Shown here: piece by piece, positions 8,080-15,525 of the stretch
Numbering within the stretch: position 1 is the first letter of the stretch
How the letters are laid out: each line of letters begins with the position of its first letter
NCBI GenBank assembly: GCA_963775825.1
Contig: CAVZKY010000001.1
Span: 75,338-139,337 of the forward strand
Reading direction: 5' to 3'
From: Bog-532 sp963775825
GTDB taxonomy: Bacteria; Actinomycetota; Actinomycetes; Streptosporangiales; Streptosporangiaceae
Length of the DNA stretch: 64,000 bases
Notes under the pieces: model-generated
Database searches by the model: none
Seen by the model: only the letters and a program-made list of their open reading frames with translations
Told to the model about the DNA's origin: nothing
Made by a program: the position numbers and the translations under genes

Positions 8080-8261
8080 CTGCGGTAGCGGCTGCGCGAC
8101 AGCCAGCCCTGCAGGTCCAGTTCACCATCCAGCACCTTGGCGATGCCGTAGCCGACCAGCCCCAGCAGGGCCACGATCAGCATGTCGCCGAAGTTGCCGA
8201 ACACCAGCGCCAGGCCCAGGATCAGGCCGGTCACGGTGGCAAGTGCAGTACGGTTCATCAC
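8076..8261 (-). CDS. Small membrane protein of the Asp23 operon (DUF2273-like)
   Basis: A 61-residue protein with one or two hydrophobic segments (residues 6-22 and 26-43) and a basic tail, GWLSRSRYRR. Small two-helix DUF2273 proteins are regular neighbours of Asp23 and AmaP genes, which is the basis for the call; sequence similarity alone is weak. It overlaps the following Asp23 gene by four bases. A start at the second Met would remove a single residue. It probably serves as an additional membrane anchor or partner. Confidence 0.7.
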   Translation of the reverse strand: MMNRTALATVTGLILGLALVFGNFGDMLIVALLGLVGYGIAKVLDGELDLQGWLSRSRYRR

Positions 8262-8300
8262 TCACATCCATAGGGAGGAAGACCCGGGGCTGCCGGGGGT

Positions 8301-8690
8301 TCAGGCGGGCGGCAGGCCCGGAGACGGAGCGGTGCGGCTGGCCCCCTGGGCCGGTCCGGCGGGCGGCGCGGCGGGCGGATCGTCGATGTCGCTGATCACT
8401 ACGTCGACCGGGCGGTCCCGGATGAGCGGGGCCAGTACCCGGGTGATCCGGGCGGCCAGTTCGGGCACGGGAACCGCCCACCGGGCCCGGATCTGCACCG
8501 TGACCCGGCCGCCACTGACCTCGACGCCCCCGACGATGCGGCCGGGCAGGTAAGAGGCAACCGGGCTGAACTGGCCGCGGTCCAGCCCGGACACCCCCGC
8601 GCACGCCCGGACGGCCGCGGCCACGGCGTCGACGTTGATGCCGTCGATGACCGCGGAATCGGGTGGGCCGGCCGCGGGCGGCGCGGTCAT
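8301..8690 (-). CDS. Divergent Asp23/Gls24-like protein
   Basis: A 129-residue protein with a compressed Asp23 pattern: INVDAVAAAVRACAGVSGLD in place of the first helix, GGVEVSGGRVTVQIRARWAVPVPELA as the central strands, then LIRDRPVDVVISDID. It lacks the Gly/Arg-rich connector of its neighbours, and its Pro/Ala-rich tail is probably disordered. The start overlaps the stop of the first Asp23 gene (ATGA at 8687-8690). Having three distinct paralogues in one operon suggests hetero-oligomers rather than redundancy (inference). Confidence 0.75.
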   Translation of the reverse strand: MTAPPAAGPPDSAVIDGINVDAVAAAVRACAGVSGLDRGQFSPVASYLPGRIVGGVEVSGGRVTVQIRARWAVPVPELAARITRVLAPLIRDRPVDVVISDIDDPPAAPPAGPAQGASRTAPSPGLPPA

Positions 8691-9169
8691 GCCACGCGGG
8701 ACTGGGTGTCCTGGCCGTCGTCGTCGTCGGTGGGCAGGTAGACGTCGTCCACGGCGATGTTGACCTCGACCACGCGCAGGCCGGTCATCCGCTCGACGGC
8801 CTGCTTGACGTTGCGCTGAATGCTGCGGCCCAGCTCGGCGATGGAGACGCCGTAGTCGACCACGATGTCCAGGTCGATCGCGGCTTCGGTCTCACCGACC
8901 TCGACGCCGACCCCCTGGGCGATGTTGGGGCCCGTGCTGCCCGGAATCCGGTCGCGGATCGAGCCGAAGGCCCGGGCCCCGCCCGTCCCCATCGCGTGTA
9001 CCCCCGCGATCTCGCGGCACGCCTTCCCGGCGATCTTCTGCACCACGCTTTCGGCGACCGAGATCTGCCCGTCGTCGCTGGCCAGCCGGTCCCGGGGCGC
9101 TGGGCCGGCGGTGGTGGTTGTGGTGGCCGGAGTCTGCTCGCTCGTCCTGGATGCTGAGGGCTGGCTCAT
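8687..9169 (-). CDS. Asp23/Gls24 family envelope stress response protein, first gene of operon
   Basis: A 160-residue protein with a Thr-rich disordered N-terminus and a full Asp23 domain: ISVAESVVQKIAGKACREI, GVEVGETEAAIDLDIVVDYG, then the helix IQRNVKQAVERM and LRVVEVNIAVDDVYLP. The ATG at 9169 has AAGGGAG upstream at nine bases. It heads a six-gene minus-strand operon and is divergent from an ECF sigma factor across 322 bases. The same strand-helix-strand block reappears in the anti-sigma-like fusion at 10031-10699, linking the two transcription units functionally. Confidence 0.88.
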   Translation of the reverse strand: MSQPSASRTSEQTPATTTTTAGPAPRDRLASDDGQISVAESVVQKIAGKACREIAGVHAMGTGGARAFGSIRDRIPGSTGPNIAQGVGVEVGETEAAIDLDIVVDYGVSIAELGRSIQRNVKQAVERMTGLRVVEVNIAVDDVYLPTDDDDGQDTQSRVA

Positions 9170-9491
9170 CTGACACGCTCCCTTGACTGCCGTGGTGCTG
9201 CGGACACGATGGCCGGCCCGGCGGGAGGCATCCCGCCAGGCCGTCACCCCGTTAGACACCGCGCCGGGCGGATCGTCGCAGCATTTCCGCGTCTTTTTCG
9301 TGCGCGTGGCGGACCGGGGCAGTCGAGCCAGCCGGGTGCGCGCGGTCCGGGTGCGCGCTGTCCGGGTGCGCGCCGCCCTACCCGGACGGTCGTGCGGGCT
9401 GTGACATGCTGGCACGCAGGGGAGCGCGAACTGATGCCGGAGCGGGGAAGCATCGAGGATTGATTTCGGAGCGGGGGGAATACCGGGGGGA
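9170..9491. promoter_or_regulatory. Divergent control region between the Asp23 operon and the ECF sigma gene
   Basis: This 322-base gap must hold the promoters of both transcription units. It has three perfect-phase direct repeats of 15 bases at 9332-9346, 9347-9361 and 9362-9376 (core CCGGGTGCGCGC), which could be a binding array or a chance GC-rich repeat. I searched for a classical ECF pair (GGAAC/GTC) and found no convincing one. The sigma gene ATG at 9492 follows a G-rich binding site. Confidence 0.5.
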
Positions 9492-10040
9492 ATGCAGCCG
9501 GAACCTGAGGTCGGGGATGCCTACCTGGTGACCCGCGCCCGGGACGGTTATCTCGACGCCTATGAGATGCTGGTCCAGCGGCATTCGGCGATGGCCTACC
9601 GGGTGGCGCTGCGGCTGTGCGGCAACCATCATGACGCCCAGGACATCGCCCAGGAAGCGCTGATCGCCGCGTGGGAGAGCCTGGCCCGGTTCAACGGTGA
9701 CTCCTCGTTCTCGACCTGGCTGTATCAGATCGTCACGCGGCGGACCCTCAATAAGGTCACCCGCGGCCGGGCCGCCGCCCTGACCAATCCGCTGGACGAC
9801 GTCACCGATCCCGTCACTGGGCCGGCCGCGCAGGCGGAGCGGAACCTCGCCGTGGACGCGGTCACCGACGCCCTGGCCACACTGCCGTTCCCGCAGCGCA
9901 CCGTCGTGGTGCTGCACCACTTCGAGGGCCTGTCCTACGCCGAGGTCGCGGAAATTACCCACAGCAGCGTCCCGGCCGTTCGTAGCCATTTGTTCCGGGC
10001 CCGACGCACACTGGGAAGGAGGCTCGAGGAGTGGAGGTGA
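9492..10040 (+). CDS. ECF-type RNA polymerase sigma factor
   Basis: A 182-residue sigma-70 family protein with regions 2 and 4 only. Region 2 is seen as DAQDIAQEALIAAWESL followed by FSTWLYQIVTRRTLNKV; region 4 as LPFPQRTVVVLHHFEGLSYAEVAEI and SSVPAVRSHLFRARRTL. It should direct polymerase to stress promoters, plausibly the divergent Asp23 operon and its own. Its stop overlaps the start of the next gene, which has a zinc-anti-sigma-type motif, a usual sigma/anti-sigma coupling. There is no N-terminal or C-terminal extra domain. Confidence 0.9.
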   Translation: MQPEPEVGDAYLVTRARDGYLDAYEMLVQRHSAMAYRVALRLCGNHHDAQDIAQEALIAAWESLARFNGDSSFSTWLYQIVTRRTLNKVTRGRAAALTNPLDDVTDPVTGPAAQAERNLAVDAVTDALATLPFPQRTVVVLHHFEGLSYAEVAEITHSSVPAVRSHLFRARRTLGRRLEEWR

Positions 10041-10699
10041 CCGGCCTGGTGAACGATCCGCCCCCCGGGGCGGCCACCGCGCAGCTGCTGGACGCGATCA
10101 CGCTGCCGTGCGGGGCTGAGGTCGATCTGCTGCTCGAACAGGTCACCGACGGCCGTGCGGCCGACCCGGACGCGCACCAGCGAGAGTGCGTGCACTGCCA
10201 GGCCGCCATCGCCGAGTTCACCGCCTTGTGGGCCCCGGTGGCCGAAACCGCCGCCCGACCGGTGCCCGCTCCGCCCGGGCTGACCGCCGCGGTCATGAGC
10301 CAGATCCGGGAGCTGGTCCGCGATGTGTGGTACACGCTGCAGACCACTGACCTCGGGGTTATCCGCATCGCCGCCCGGGTTGTGGCCACCCTGGCCCGCG
10401 ACGCCGCCCGCATGGTCCCCGGGGTCCGCGTCGCCCTGGGCCGCAGCACCCACAGCAAGGTAGCCGCGCTGGCCGAGCGGGCCACCCTGCAGCACCATCA
10501 TCCGCACGCCGCCGTGGGCGTGCTGGGCCGCACCGCCGTCGTCGACCTGGCCGTCGCCGTCTCCTACGGAGAGCCGGTGCCCGAGGTCGCCCGGCAGATC
10601 CAGCGGCAGGTCATCACCACTCTGCGCGATGAGATCGGTCTCCAGGCCGTCGTCGTCAACGTCACCGTCGACGACGTGCTCGGCGGCGAGGACCAGTAA
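10031..10699 (+). CDS. Anti-sigma-like zinc motif fused to an Asp23/Gls24 domain
   Basis: A 222-residue protein. Residues 25-60 hold Cys27 and H49-x3-C53-x2-C56, the zinc motif of ZAS anti-sigma factors. A helical linker follows, and residues about 112-215 match the Asp23 fold of the divergent operon: VIRIAARVVATLARDAARM, then VVDLAVAVSYGEPVPEVARQ and VVVNVTVDDV, close to VDYGVSIAELGRSIQ and VVEVNIAVDDV of the 8687-9169 protein. No membrane helix is visible. The GTG at 10031 has AAGGAGG eight bases upstream and lies inside the sigma gene end. I infer an anti-sigma factor that senses the state of the Asp23 complex. Confidence 0.75.
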   Translation: MEVTGLVNDPPPGAATAQLLDAITLPCGAEVDLLLEQVTDGRAADPDAHQRECVHCQAAIAEFTALWAPVAETAARPVPAPPGLTAAVMSQIRELVRDVWYTLQTTDLGVIRIAARVVATLARDAARMVPGVRVALGRSTHSKVAALAERATLQHHHPHAAVGVLGRTAVVDLAVAVSYGEPVPEVARQIQRQVITTLRDEIGLQAVVVNVTVDDVLGGEDQ

Positions 10700-10746
10700 A
10701 CCTGCCCCGCGCGGTTACCAAGACCGCGACCTCTTCCCAGGCTCGT

Positions 10747-10752
10747 TAGAGT
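10747..10752 (+). promoter_or_regulatory. -10 element (TAGAGT) for leaderless thyX
   Basis: TAGAGT fits TANNNT and ends eight bases before the thyX ATG at 10761, with no ribosome-binding site between. This predicts a start site at or near the ATG. Confidence 0.45.
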
Positions 10753-10760
10753 GCTGTGAC

Positions 10761-11549
10761 ATGAGAAGCGTTGAGCCTGAAGTCCTGCTGATCGCGCGGC
10801 CGCAGCTGGACTACGGCGAGGTCGCCGCGTACCTGCGTGAGGTCGGCGGAAGCAGCTGGCTGGAGCGGCTGGACCGCGACCAGCTCGACAACGATGCGCA
10901 GAACCTGGCCGAGTTTGCCGGGAAGATGTGCTACCGGTCCTGGGAGCCGGGCCTGAACCCGAACGTCCGGAAGGTGCGCGAGGACCAGACGGCCTACCTG
11001 CAGAACATTCTGGCCCAGGCGCACGGCTCCGTGCTGGAGCACCTGAACTTCACGTTCGTCCTGCACAATGTGAGCCGTGTTTTCAGCCATGAAATTGCCC
11101 GGCATCGGCCGGGAACGGCGATCTCCCAGGAGTCACTGCGGTTCGTCCGGCTGGCGGACATCCCGTTCTGGTTCCCCGAGTGGGCCCGTGCGGACGAGGA
11201 GCTGATGAAGCGGGCGACCACCCTGCTGGGGGAGCTCGAAAGCTTCCAGGGCTGGATGGCGGACCATTTCGGTCTTGACGAAGACGGCGTGAAGATGCAC
11301 GAGAAGAAGCACAAGACGTCGTTCATGCGGCGCTTCGCGCCCGACGGGGTGGCCACCGGGCTGGTCTGGTCGGCCAACGTCCGCACGCTGCGGCACACCA
11401 TCGAGGCGCGGACCGATCCTGGGGCCGAAGAGGAGATCCGGCTGGTGTTCGGCAAGATCGGCGAGCTGATGCGCGCCGAGGCCCCTGCCCTGTTCGGTGA
11501 CTACGAGGTGCGCGACGGGGCCTGGATACCCGGCTGGCGCAAGGTCTGA
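10761..11549 (+). CDS. thyX: FAD-dependent thymidylate synthase ThyX
   Basis: A 262-residue flavin-dependent thymidylate synthase that makes dTMP from dUMP using methylenetetrahydrofolate, FAD and NADPH. The ThyX signature is present as RHRPGTAISQES followed by LRFVR, with one more residue between RHR and the Ser than in the common RHRx7S form. Upstream, GSVLEHLNFTF fits the conserved SVxEH segment. The ATG at 10761 sits behind a leaderless-type -10. No thyA-like gene is in the window. It is separated from the sigma/anti-sigma pair by 61 bases and probably transcribed independently. Confidence 0.88.
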   Translation: MRSVEPEVLLIARPQLDYGEVAAYLREVGGSSWLERLDRDQLDNDAQNLAEFAGKMCYRSWEPGLNPNVRKVREDQTAYLQNILAQAHGSVLEHLNFTFVLHNVSRVFSHEIARHRPGTAISQESLRFVRLADIPFWFPEWARADEELMKRATTLLGELESFQGWMADHFGLDEDGVKMHEKKHKTSFMRRFAPDGVATGLVWSANVRTLRHTIEARTDPGAEEEIRLVFGKIGELMRAEAPALFGDYEVRDGAWIPGWRKV

Positions 11550-11719
11550 GCCACCTGCCGCCCGGGGCTCTCCAGGCGGCCGGCCGTGCCCGCCGCCGGC
11601 TTTCTCGCGAACTTTTGTAAGGCCATAACCACCCGTGCCGCCGATAGACCATGATGGGCACCGGGGAACGATCATCGCGACCTGTTGGACATTCGCGACC
11701 AACGCCGCCGGAGGGGTTT
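11550..11719. other. Short intergenic region
   Basis: 170 bases between thyX and the C26-like gene. The inverted segment GGCGGCCGGCCGTGCCCGCCGCC near 11574 could form a weak hairpin after thyX, but no T-run follows. Nothing else is evident. Confidence 0.3.
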
Positions 11720-12631
11720 ATGGCCCGCTCGCTCATAGGGATCACCGGTCAGTTCGAGGCCGCGCACTGGGGCGATTGGGTCCGCGAAGCCGTCCTTTCC
11801 CCGCTCACCTACACCCGCGCCGTGGAGCGCGCTGGCGGGACGCCGGTTATCCTGCCCCCGGTTCCGGCCGACAGCGTGGCCCGGCTCGTGGCAGGCCTGG
11901 ACGGCTGCGTGTTCACCGGCGGGACCGACGTAAGTCCGGCCCTCTACGGCGCCGCGCCGCACGAGCAGACTGAGCCGCCGGACCGCCGCCGGGACCGCTT
12001 CGAGATGTCGCTCATCCGGGCTGTCGTCGACGCCGGGCTGCCGTTCCTGGCCATCGGCCGTGGCCTGCACATCCTCAACGTGGCCCGGGGCGGCTCGCTT
12101 GTCCAGCACCTCCCGGATGAGGTGGGCCACAGCAGGCACGCGCCGGACCGGGTCAAGATGACCCAGCACGGCGTGCACTTCAACGAGGACAGCGCCACGG
12201 GCAGGCTGCTCGGCGCCCGGGCCCAGGTGCCCGCGCTGCACCATCAGGCCGTACGCCGGCCCGGCGCGGACCTGGTCACGGTGGCGTGGGCCGACGATCA
12301 GGTCATCGAGGCGCTCGAGCTGCCGGGCAGCCCGTTCGCGGTCGGGGTGCAGTGGCACCCCGAGGAAGGCGACGACCTGCGGCTGTTCGAGGCGCTCGTG
12401 GCCGCCACCAAGACGGCCCCGGCGGGCCGGCCCGCCGCGAAGGCGACCGAGGAGCGGACGGCGAGGCAGCCGTCCGGGCGAGGCGGCCGGGCGGCCCGCG
12501 CCGCGGCCAAGGCACGGGCCCGGATCTCGTTAGCGGGCCGGTCTTACCGCGCCAGTCTCATAGGGGCGCCTGATAGCTGCCGATCCAGTGGATTTTCAGC
12601 CAGAGCAGCACCGCGGCCCATGCCCCGCTGA
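11720..12631 (+). CDS. Gamma-glutamyl-GABA hydrolase-like (C26) protein lacking the catalytic Cys
   Basis: A 303-residue class I glutaminase-like protein of the PuuD/C26 family: MARSLIGITGQF start, GLDGCVFTGGTDVSPALYG, and the terminal triad segments LHHQAV and GVQWHPEE. At the nucleophile elbow the family's LGICRG reads LAIGRG, with Gly113 (GGC) where Cys is expected. The protein should therefore be inactive as a hydrolase, unless the base is a sequencing error (TGC to GGC is one change). The ATG at 11720 has GGAGGGG. An extra basic tail of about 70 residues (rich in Ala, Arg and Lys) overlaps the convergent ccdA by 74 bases. Confidence 0.8.
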   Translation: MARSLIGITGQFEAAHWGDWVREAVLSPLTYTRAVERAGGTPVILPPVPADSVARLVAGLDGCVFTGGTDVSPALYGAAPHEQTEPPDRRRDRFEMSLIRAVVDAGLPFLAIGRGLHILNVARGGSLVQHLPDEVGHSRHAPDRVKMTQHGVHFNEDSATGRLLGARAQVPALHHQAVRRPGADLVTVAWADDQVIEALELPGSPFAVGVQWHPEEGDDLRLFEALVAATKTAPAGRPAAKATEERTARQPSGRGGRAARAAAKARARISLAGRSYRASLIGAPDSCRSSGFSARAAPRPMPR

Positions 12632-13492
12632 CCTCCAGTACTCCCACCGCGACGAGCAGCGCGCCGCCGATCTGGGTGACCAGGCGGGCGTGCCGCCGCG
12701 CGTAGCCGAAGACCCGCATGCTCCGCTGGAATGCCACCGCCACGATCAGGAACGGCACGCCCAGGCCCAGTCCGTAGACGAAGGCCAGGAACGCGCCCCG
12801 GCCCGCCGTGCCGGAGGTCGTGGACAGCGCCAGCACCGTCGCGAGGGTCGGGCCGATGCAGGGCGTCCAGCCCAGGCCGAACATCACGCCCAGCAGCGGT
12901 GCCCCGGCCAGCCCCGCCCGCGGCCGTACCGACGGGCGGATCACCCGGCCCGCGAAGGAGAAGCGGTCGAAGACCCCGGCGAAGAGCAGCCCGAGCACGA
13001 TGGTGCAGGCGCCCAGCACGGCGGTGACCGTGCCCTGGTGATGCGCGAGTAGCGCGCCGCCGAGGCTGCCTGAGGCCGCGCCGTAGACGGCGAACAGCGC
13101 GGAAAAGCCGAGCACGAACAGCAGCGTCCCGACGATCGTCCGGCCCCGGCCCGGCGGGGCCGGGGGCGCCACGGCGGGCGGCGCGCCAACGGCCACCCCG
13201 CCCCGGCCATCACGAGCGGCACCGTCGGGCGCCTCCGCTGCCCGCTTACCGGCGGGCGCGTCGAGGCCGGCTTCGCGGCCCGCCGACCGGCGGTGCGCCG
13301 GCCGGCGCCCCGGTTCGCCCGCGGCCGCGCGGTCTGCGCGTCGGTCCCGGACATGCCGGTGGCGTACGCGAGGTAGCCGGGGACCAGCGGCAGGCAGCAC
13401 GGCGATATGAAGGTGATCGCGCCCGCCGCGGCGGCGATGGGCACGGCCAGGATCAGCGGCCCGGAGAAGACCACCTGCTGGATCCCGCTCAC
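12558..13492 (-). CDS. ccdA: Cytochrome c biogenesis protein CcdA, apparent frameshift
   Basis: A DsbD/CcdA membrane thiol-disulfide carrier that moves reducing power from cytosolic thioredoxin to extracytoplasmic partners. The N-terminus (from ATG 13492) has helix 1 with ITFISPCCLPLVPGYLAYATG, where the paired Cys replaces the usual SPC.LP pattern. The rest (TIVGTLLFVLGFSALFAVYG, then GLGWTPCIGPTLATVLALS with the second redox Cys) lies in another frame. The frame change falls somewhere in the Arg/Ala/Pro-rich linker at about 13190-13340. The linker is unusually long for CcdA. I read it as one gene with an indel, sequencing error or real. Confidence 0.75.
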
Positions 13493-13661
13493 GCCGTGCC
13501 TGCCTCCTGGCCACCGGTTGCGGCGGCCCGCCGTTCCGCGTTTCTGCCGTCTCCAACTACTATGGCATGTCGTGCCTTCGCCGGATGCCCGGCCCGGAAC
13601 GGCCCTCCCGGCGAGATCGCCGGAAGTCGAGCTGGCCCGCGCACGTGATGTGGCGTGCAGC

Positions 13662-13667
13662 TATGGT
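13662..13667 (+). promoter_or_regulatory. -10 element (TATGGT) for a leaderless start
   Basis: TATGGT fits TANNNT and ends seven bases before an in-frame GTG at 13675 of the glycosyltransferase. It supports that GTG as the start over the ATG at 13663, which overlaps the element itself. Confidence 0.35.
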
Positions 13668-13674
13668 TAGCCGA

Positions 13675-15525
13675 GTGAGATCGGTCCCCGCCCGCCCGGC
13701 AGCGAAACGGCCCGCCCGCCAGCTGCCCGGTGGCGTCCTGCTCGGGACCGGCGCGGCCGCGTTCGGCGTGATGATCGCCCTGTACGCGATCTACGCCGCC
13801 ATCCATCCCGCCAACTGGACGCTGGACCCGGTCGACCTGGGCGTGTACCAGTCCGGTGGCCTGATCGTCCGGCATGTCCGGCCCCTCTTCAATCCAGAGG
13901 TCTACGCGGCGCTTTATCAATGGGGCGGTTACGGCAATCTGGGGCTGAAGTTCACTTACACGCCGTTCGCGGCGATCGTCTTCGCGGTCGTGTCCTTCAT
14001 CCCATGGTCGGTGCTGCCTAAGCTCTCGATGGGCGTCAACATTGTCGCCCTGGTCGCGGCGCTGTGGTTCACCTTCGGCGGCCTCGGCTACCGTGACCGC
14101 CCGCGGGTGCGCCTCGGTGCGACCCTGCTGGCCTCGGCCGCGGTGTTCTGGACCGAGCCGGTCATCCGGACCCTGTACCTCGGCCAGGTCAACCTGGTGC
14201 TGATGGCGCTCATCCTCTGGGATCTGTGCCAGCCGGACACCAGGAACAGCCGCTGGTGGAAGGGCGCGGGGGTCGGCATCGCCGCCGGCATCAAGCTCGT
14301 CCCGCTCGTCTTCATCCCGTACCTGTTTTTCGCGCGCAAGTTCCGGCAGGCCTTCATGGCATCGGGCGCTTTCGCGTTCACCGTGCTGCTCGGCTTCGTG
14401 CTGGAGCGGCACGACTCCGTCAAGTGGTGGCTCGGCGGCCTGTTCATGCAAGGCGGCCGGACCGGGTTCACCGGCTGGGAAGGCAACCAGTCGCTGCGCG
14501 GCCTCATCAGCCGGCTCGTCGGCAGCATCGCCGGCTCGCAGACCGAATGGATCGCCGTGGCGGTCGTGGTCGGGATCGCCGGCATCGCCTGCGCGGCGAT
14601 CCTGGACCGCGCCGGGTATCAGGTGGCCGGCCTGCTCGGCGCGGCGCTCACCGGCCTGCTGCTCTCGCCGATCAGCTGGGACCACCACTGGGTCTGGACC
14701 GCGCCCGCGGCGGCCATGGCCGGGCACTACGCCGTCCGCGCCTGGCACTCGGCCCGGCTGCGCTCGCTGGCCTGGTGGGCCCTGGCCGCCGCCATCCTCG
14801 CCGGGTACGGAGCGTGGCCCGGCAGCCTGTTCCACGAGCCCAAGGACCTGGGCGGGTTCTCGCTCGGCATCTTGTGGCTGCCCCCCAACACCAACCCGTC
14901 CACGTACTACCAGTACGGGGACAAGCCCTGGTTCGTCGAGTACCACTGGCACGGCCTGCAGCTGATAACCGGGAACGCGTTCATCCTCGGCGGCCTGGCC
15001 CTGTTCGTGGTGCTGGTGGTGACCACCGTCCTGGTGGCGTGGCAGACCCGGGCCGGGGTTTCCGGCCGGGCGGCCGGGGCCGCGGCCCGCACCGGGCCCG
15101 GGCAGGCCGCCGCCGATCCCAGCCCGGGCAGCACCGGCCAGCCGTCCCGGGCGTTATGCTCCCCGCGGGAGCACCGACTGCCGAGAGCGAGGATGGTCTC
15201 ATGCGCCGGACGACACCGCCGTTCCGAGCCGATCACGTGGGGAGCCTGCTGCGGCCCGGGCGCTTGCTCCGGGCGCGTGAGCAGTTCGCGGCCGGGCAGC
15301 TGCCCGCCCAGGATCTGCGGGCCGTGGAGGACGACGCCATCGCCGAGGCCGTCCGGATGCAGGAAGATGTCGGCCTGCAGGCGGCGACGGACGGGGAGTT
15401 CCGCCGGGCGTCCTGGCACATGGACTTCATCTACTCCCTGGGCGGGATCTCCAAGGCCCCGGGCAATCTGGCCGTCCGGTTCCGGAACGAATCGGGTGCG
15501 ATCGAGTGGACGCCCGCGGCCCTGA
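13675..15525 (+). CDS. DUF2029/GT87-type integral membrane glycosyltransferase, 3' end uncertain
   Basis: A polytopic membrane protein with about ten hydrophobic segments, resembling actinobacterial alpha-1,2-mannosyltransferases of the GT87 (DUF2029) family: an early DLGVYQSGG acidic motif, FTYTPFAAIVFAVVSFIPW, YLGQVNLVLMALILWDL, and a late SPISWDHHWVW. These use polyprenyl-phosphate mannose to build lipoglycans (family knowledge). Family similarity stops near 15060. The frame then runs on through Ala/Pro-rich sequence and overlaps the next gene by 325 bases, so a stop was probably lost to an indel before about 15170. Starts at 13648 and 13663 are alternatives. Confidence 0.75.
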   Translation: MRSVPARPAAKRPARQLPGGVLLGTGAAAFGVMIALYAIYAAIHPANWTLDPVDLGVYQSGGLIVRHVRPLFNPEVYAALYQWGGYGNLGLKFTYTPFAAIVFAVVSFIPWSVLPKLSMGVNIVALVAALWFTFGGLGYRDRPRVRLGATLLASAAVFWTEPVIRTLYLGQVNLVLMALILWDLCQPDTRNSRWWKGAGVGIAAGIKLVPLVFIPYLFFARKFRQAFMASGAFAFTVLLGFVLERHDSVKWWLGGLFMQGGRTGFTGWEGNQSLRGLISRLVGSIAGSQTEWIAVAVVVGIAGIACAAILDRAGYQVAGLLGAALTGLLLSPISWDHHWVWTAPAAAMAGHYAVRAWHSARLRSLAWWALAAAILAGYGAWPGSLFHEPKDLGGFSLGILWLPPNTNPSTYYQYGDKPWFVEYHWHGLQLITGNAFILGGLALFVVLVVTTVLVAWQTRAGVSGRAAGAAARTGPGQAAADPSPGSTGQPSRALCSPREHRLPRARMVSCAGRHRRSEPITWGACCGPGACSGRVSSSRPGSCPPRICGPWRTTPSPRPSGCRKMSACRRRRTGSSAGRPGTWTSSTPWAGSPRPRAIWPSGSGTNRVRSSGRPRP

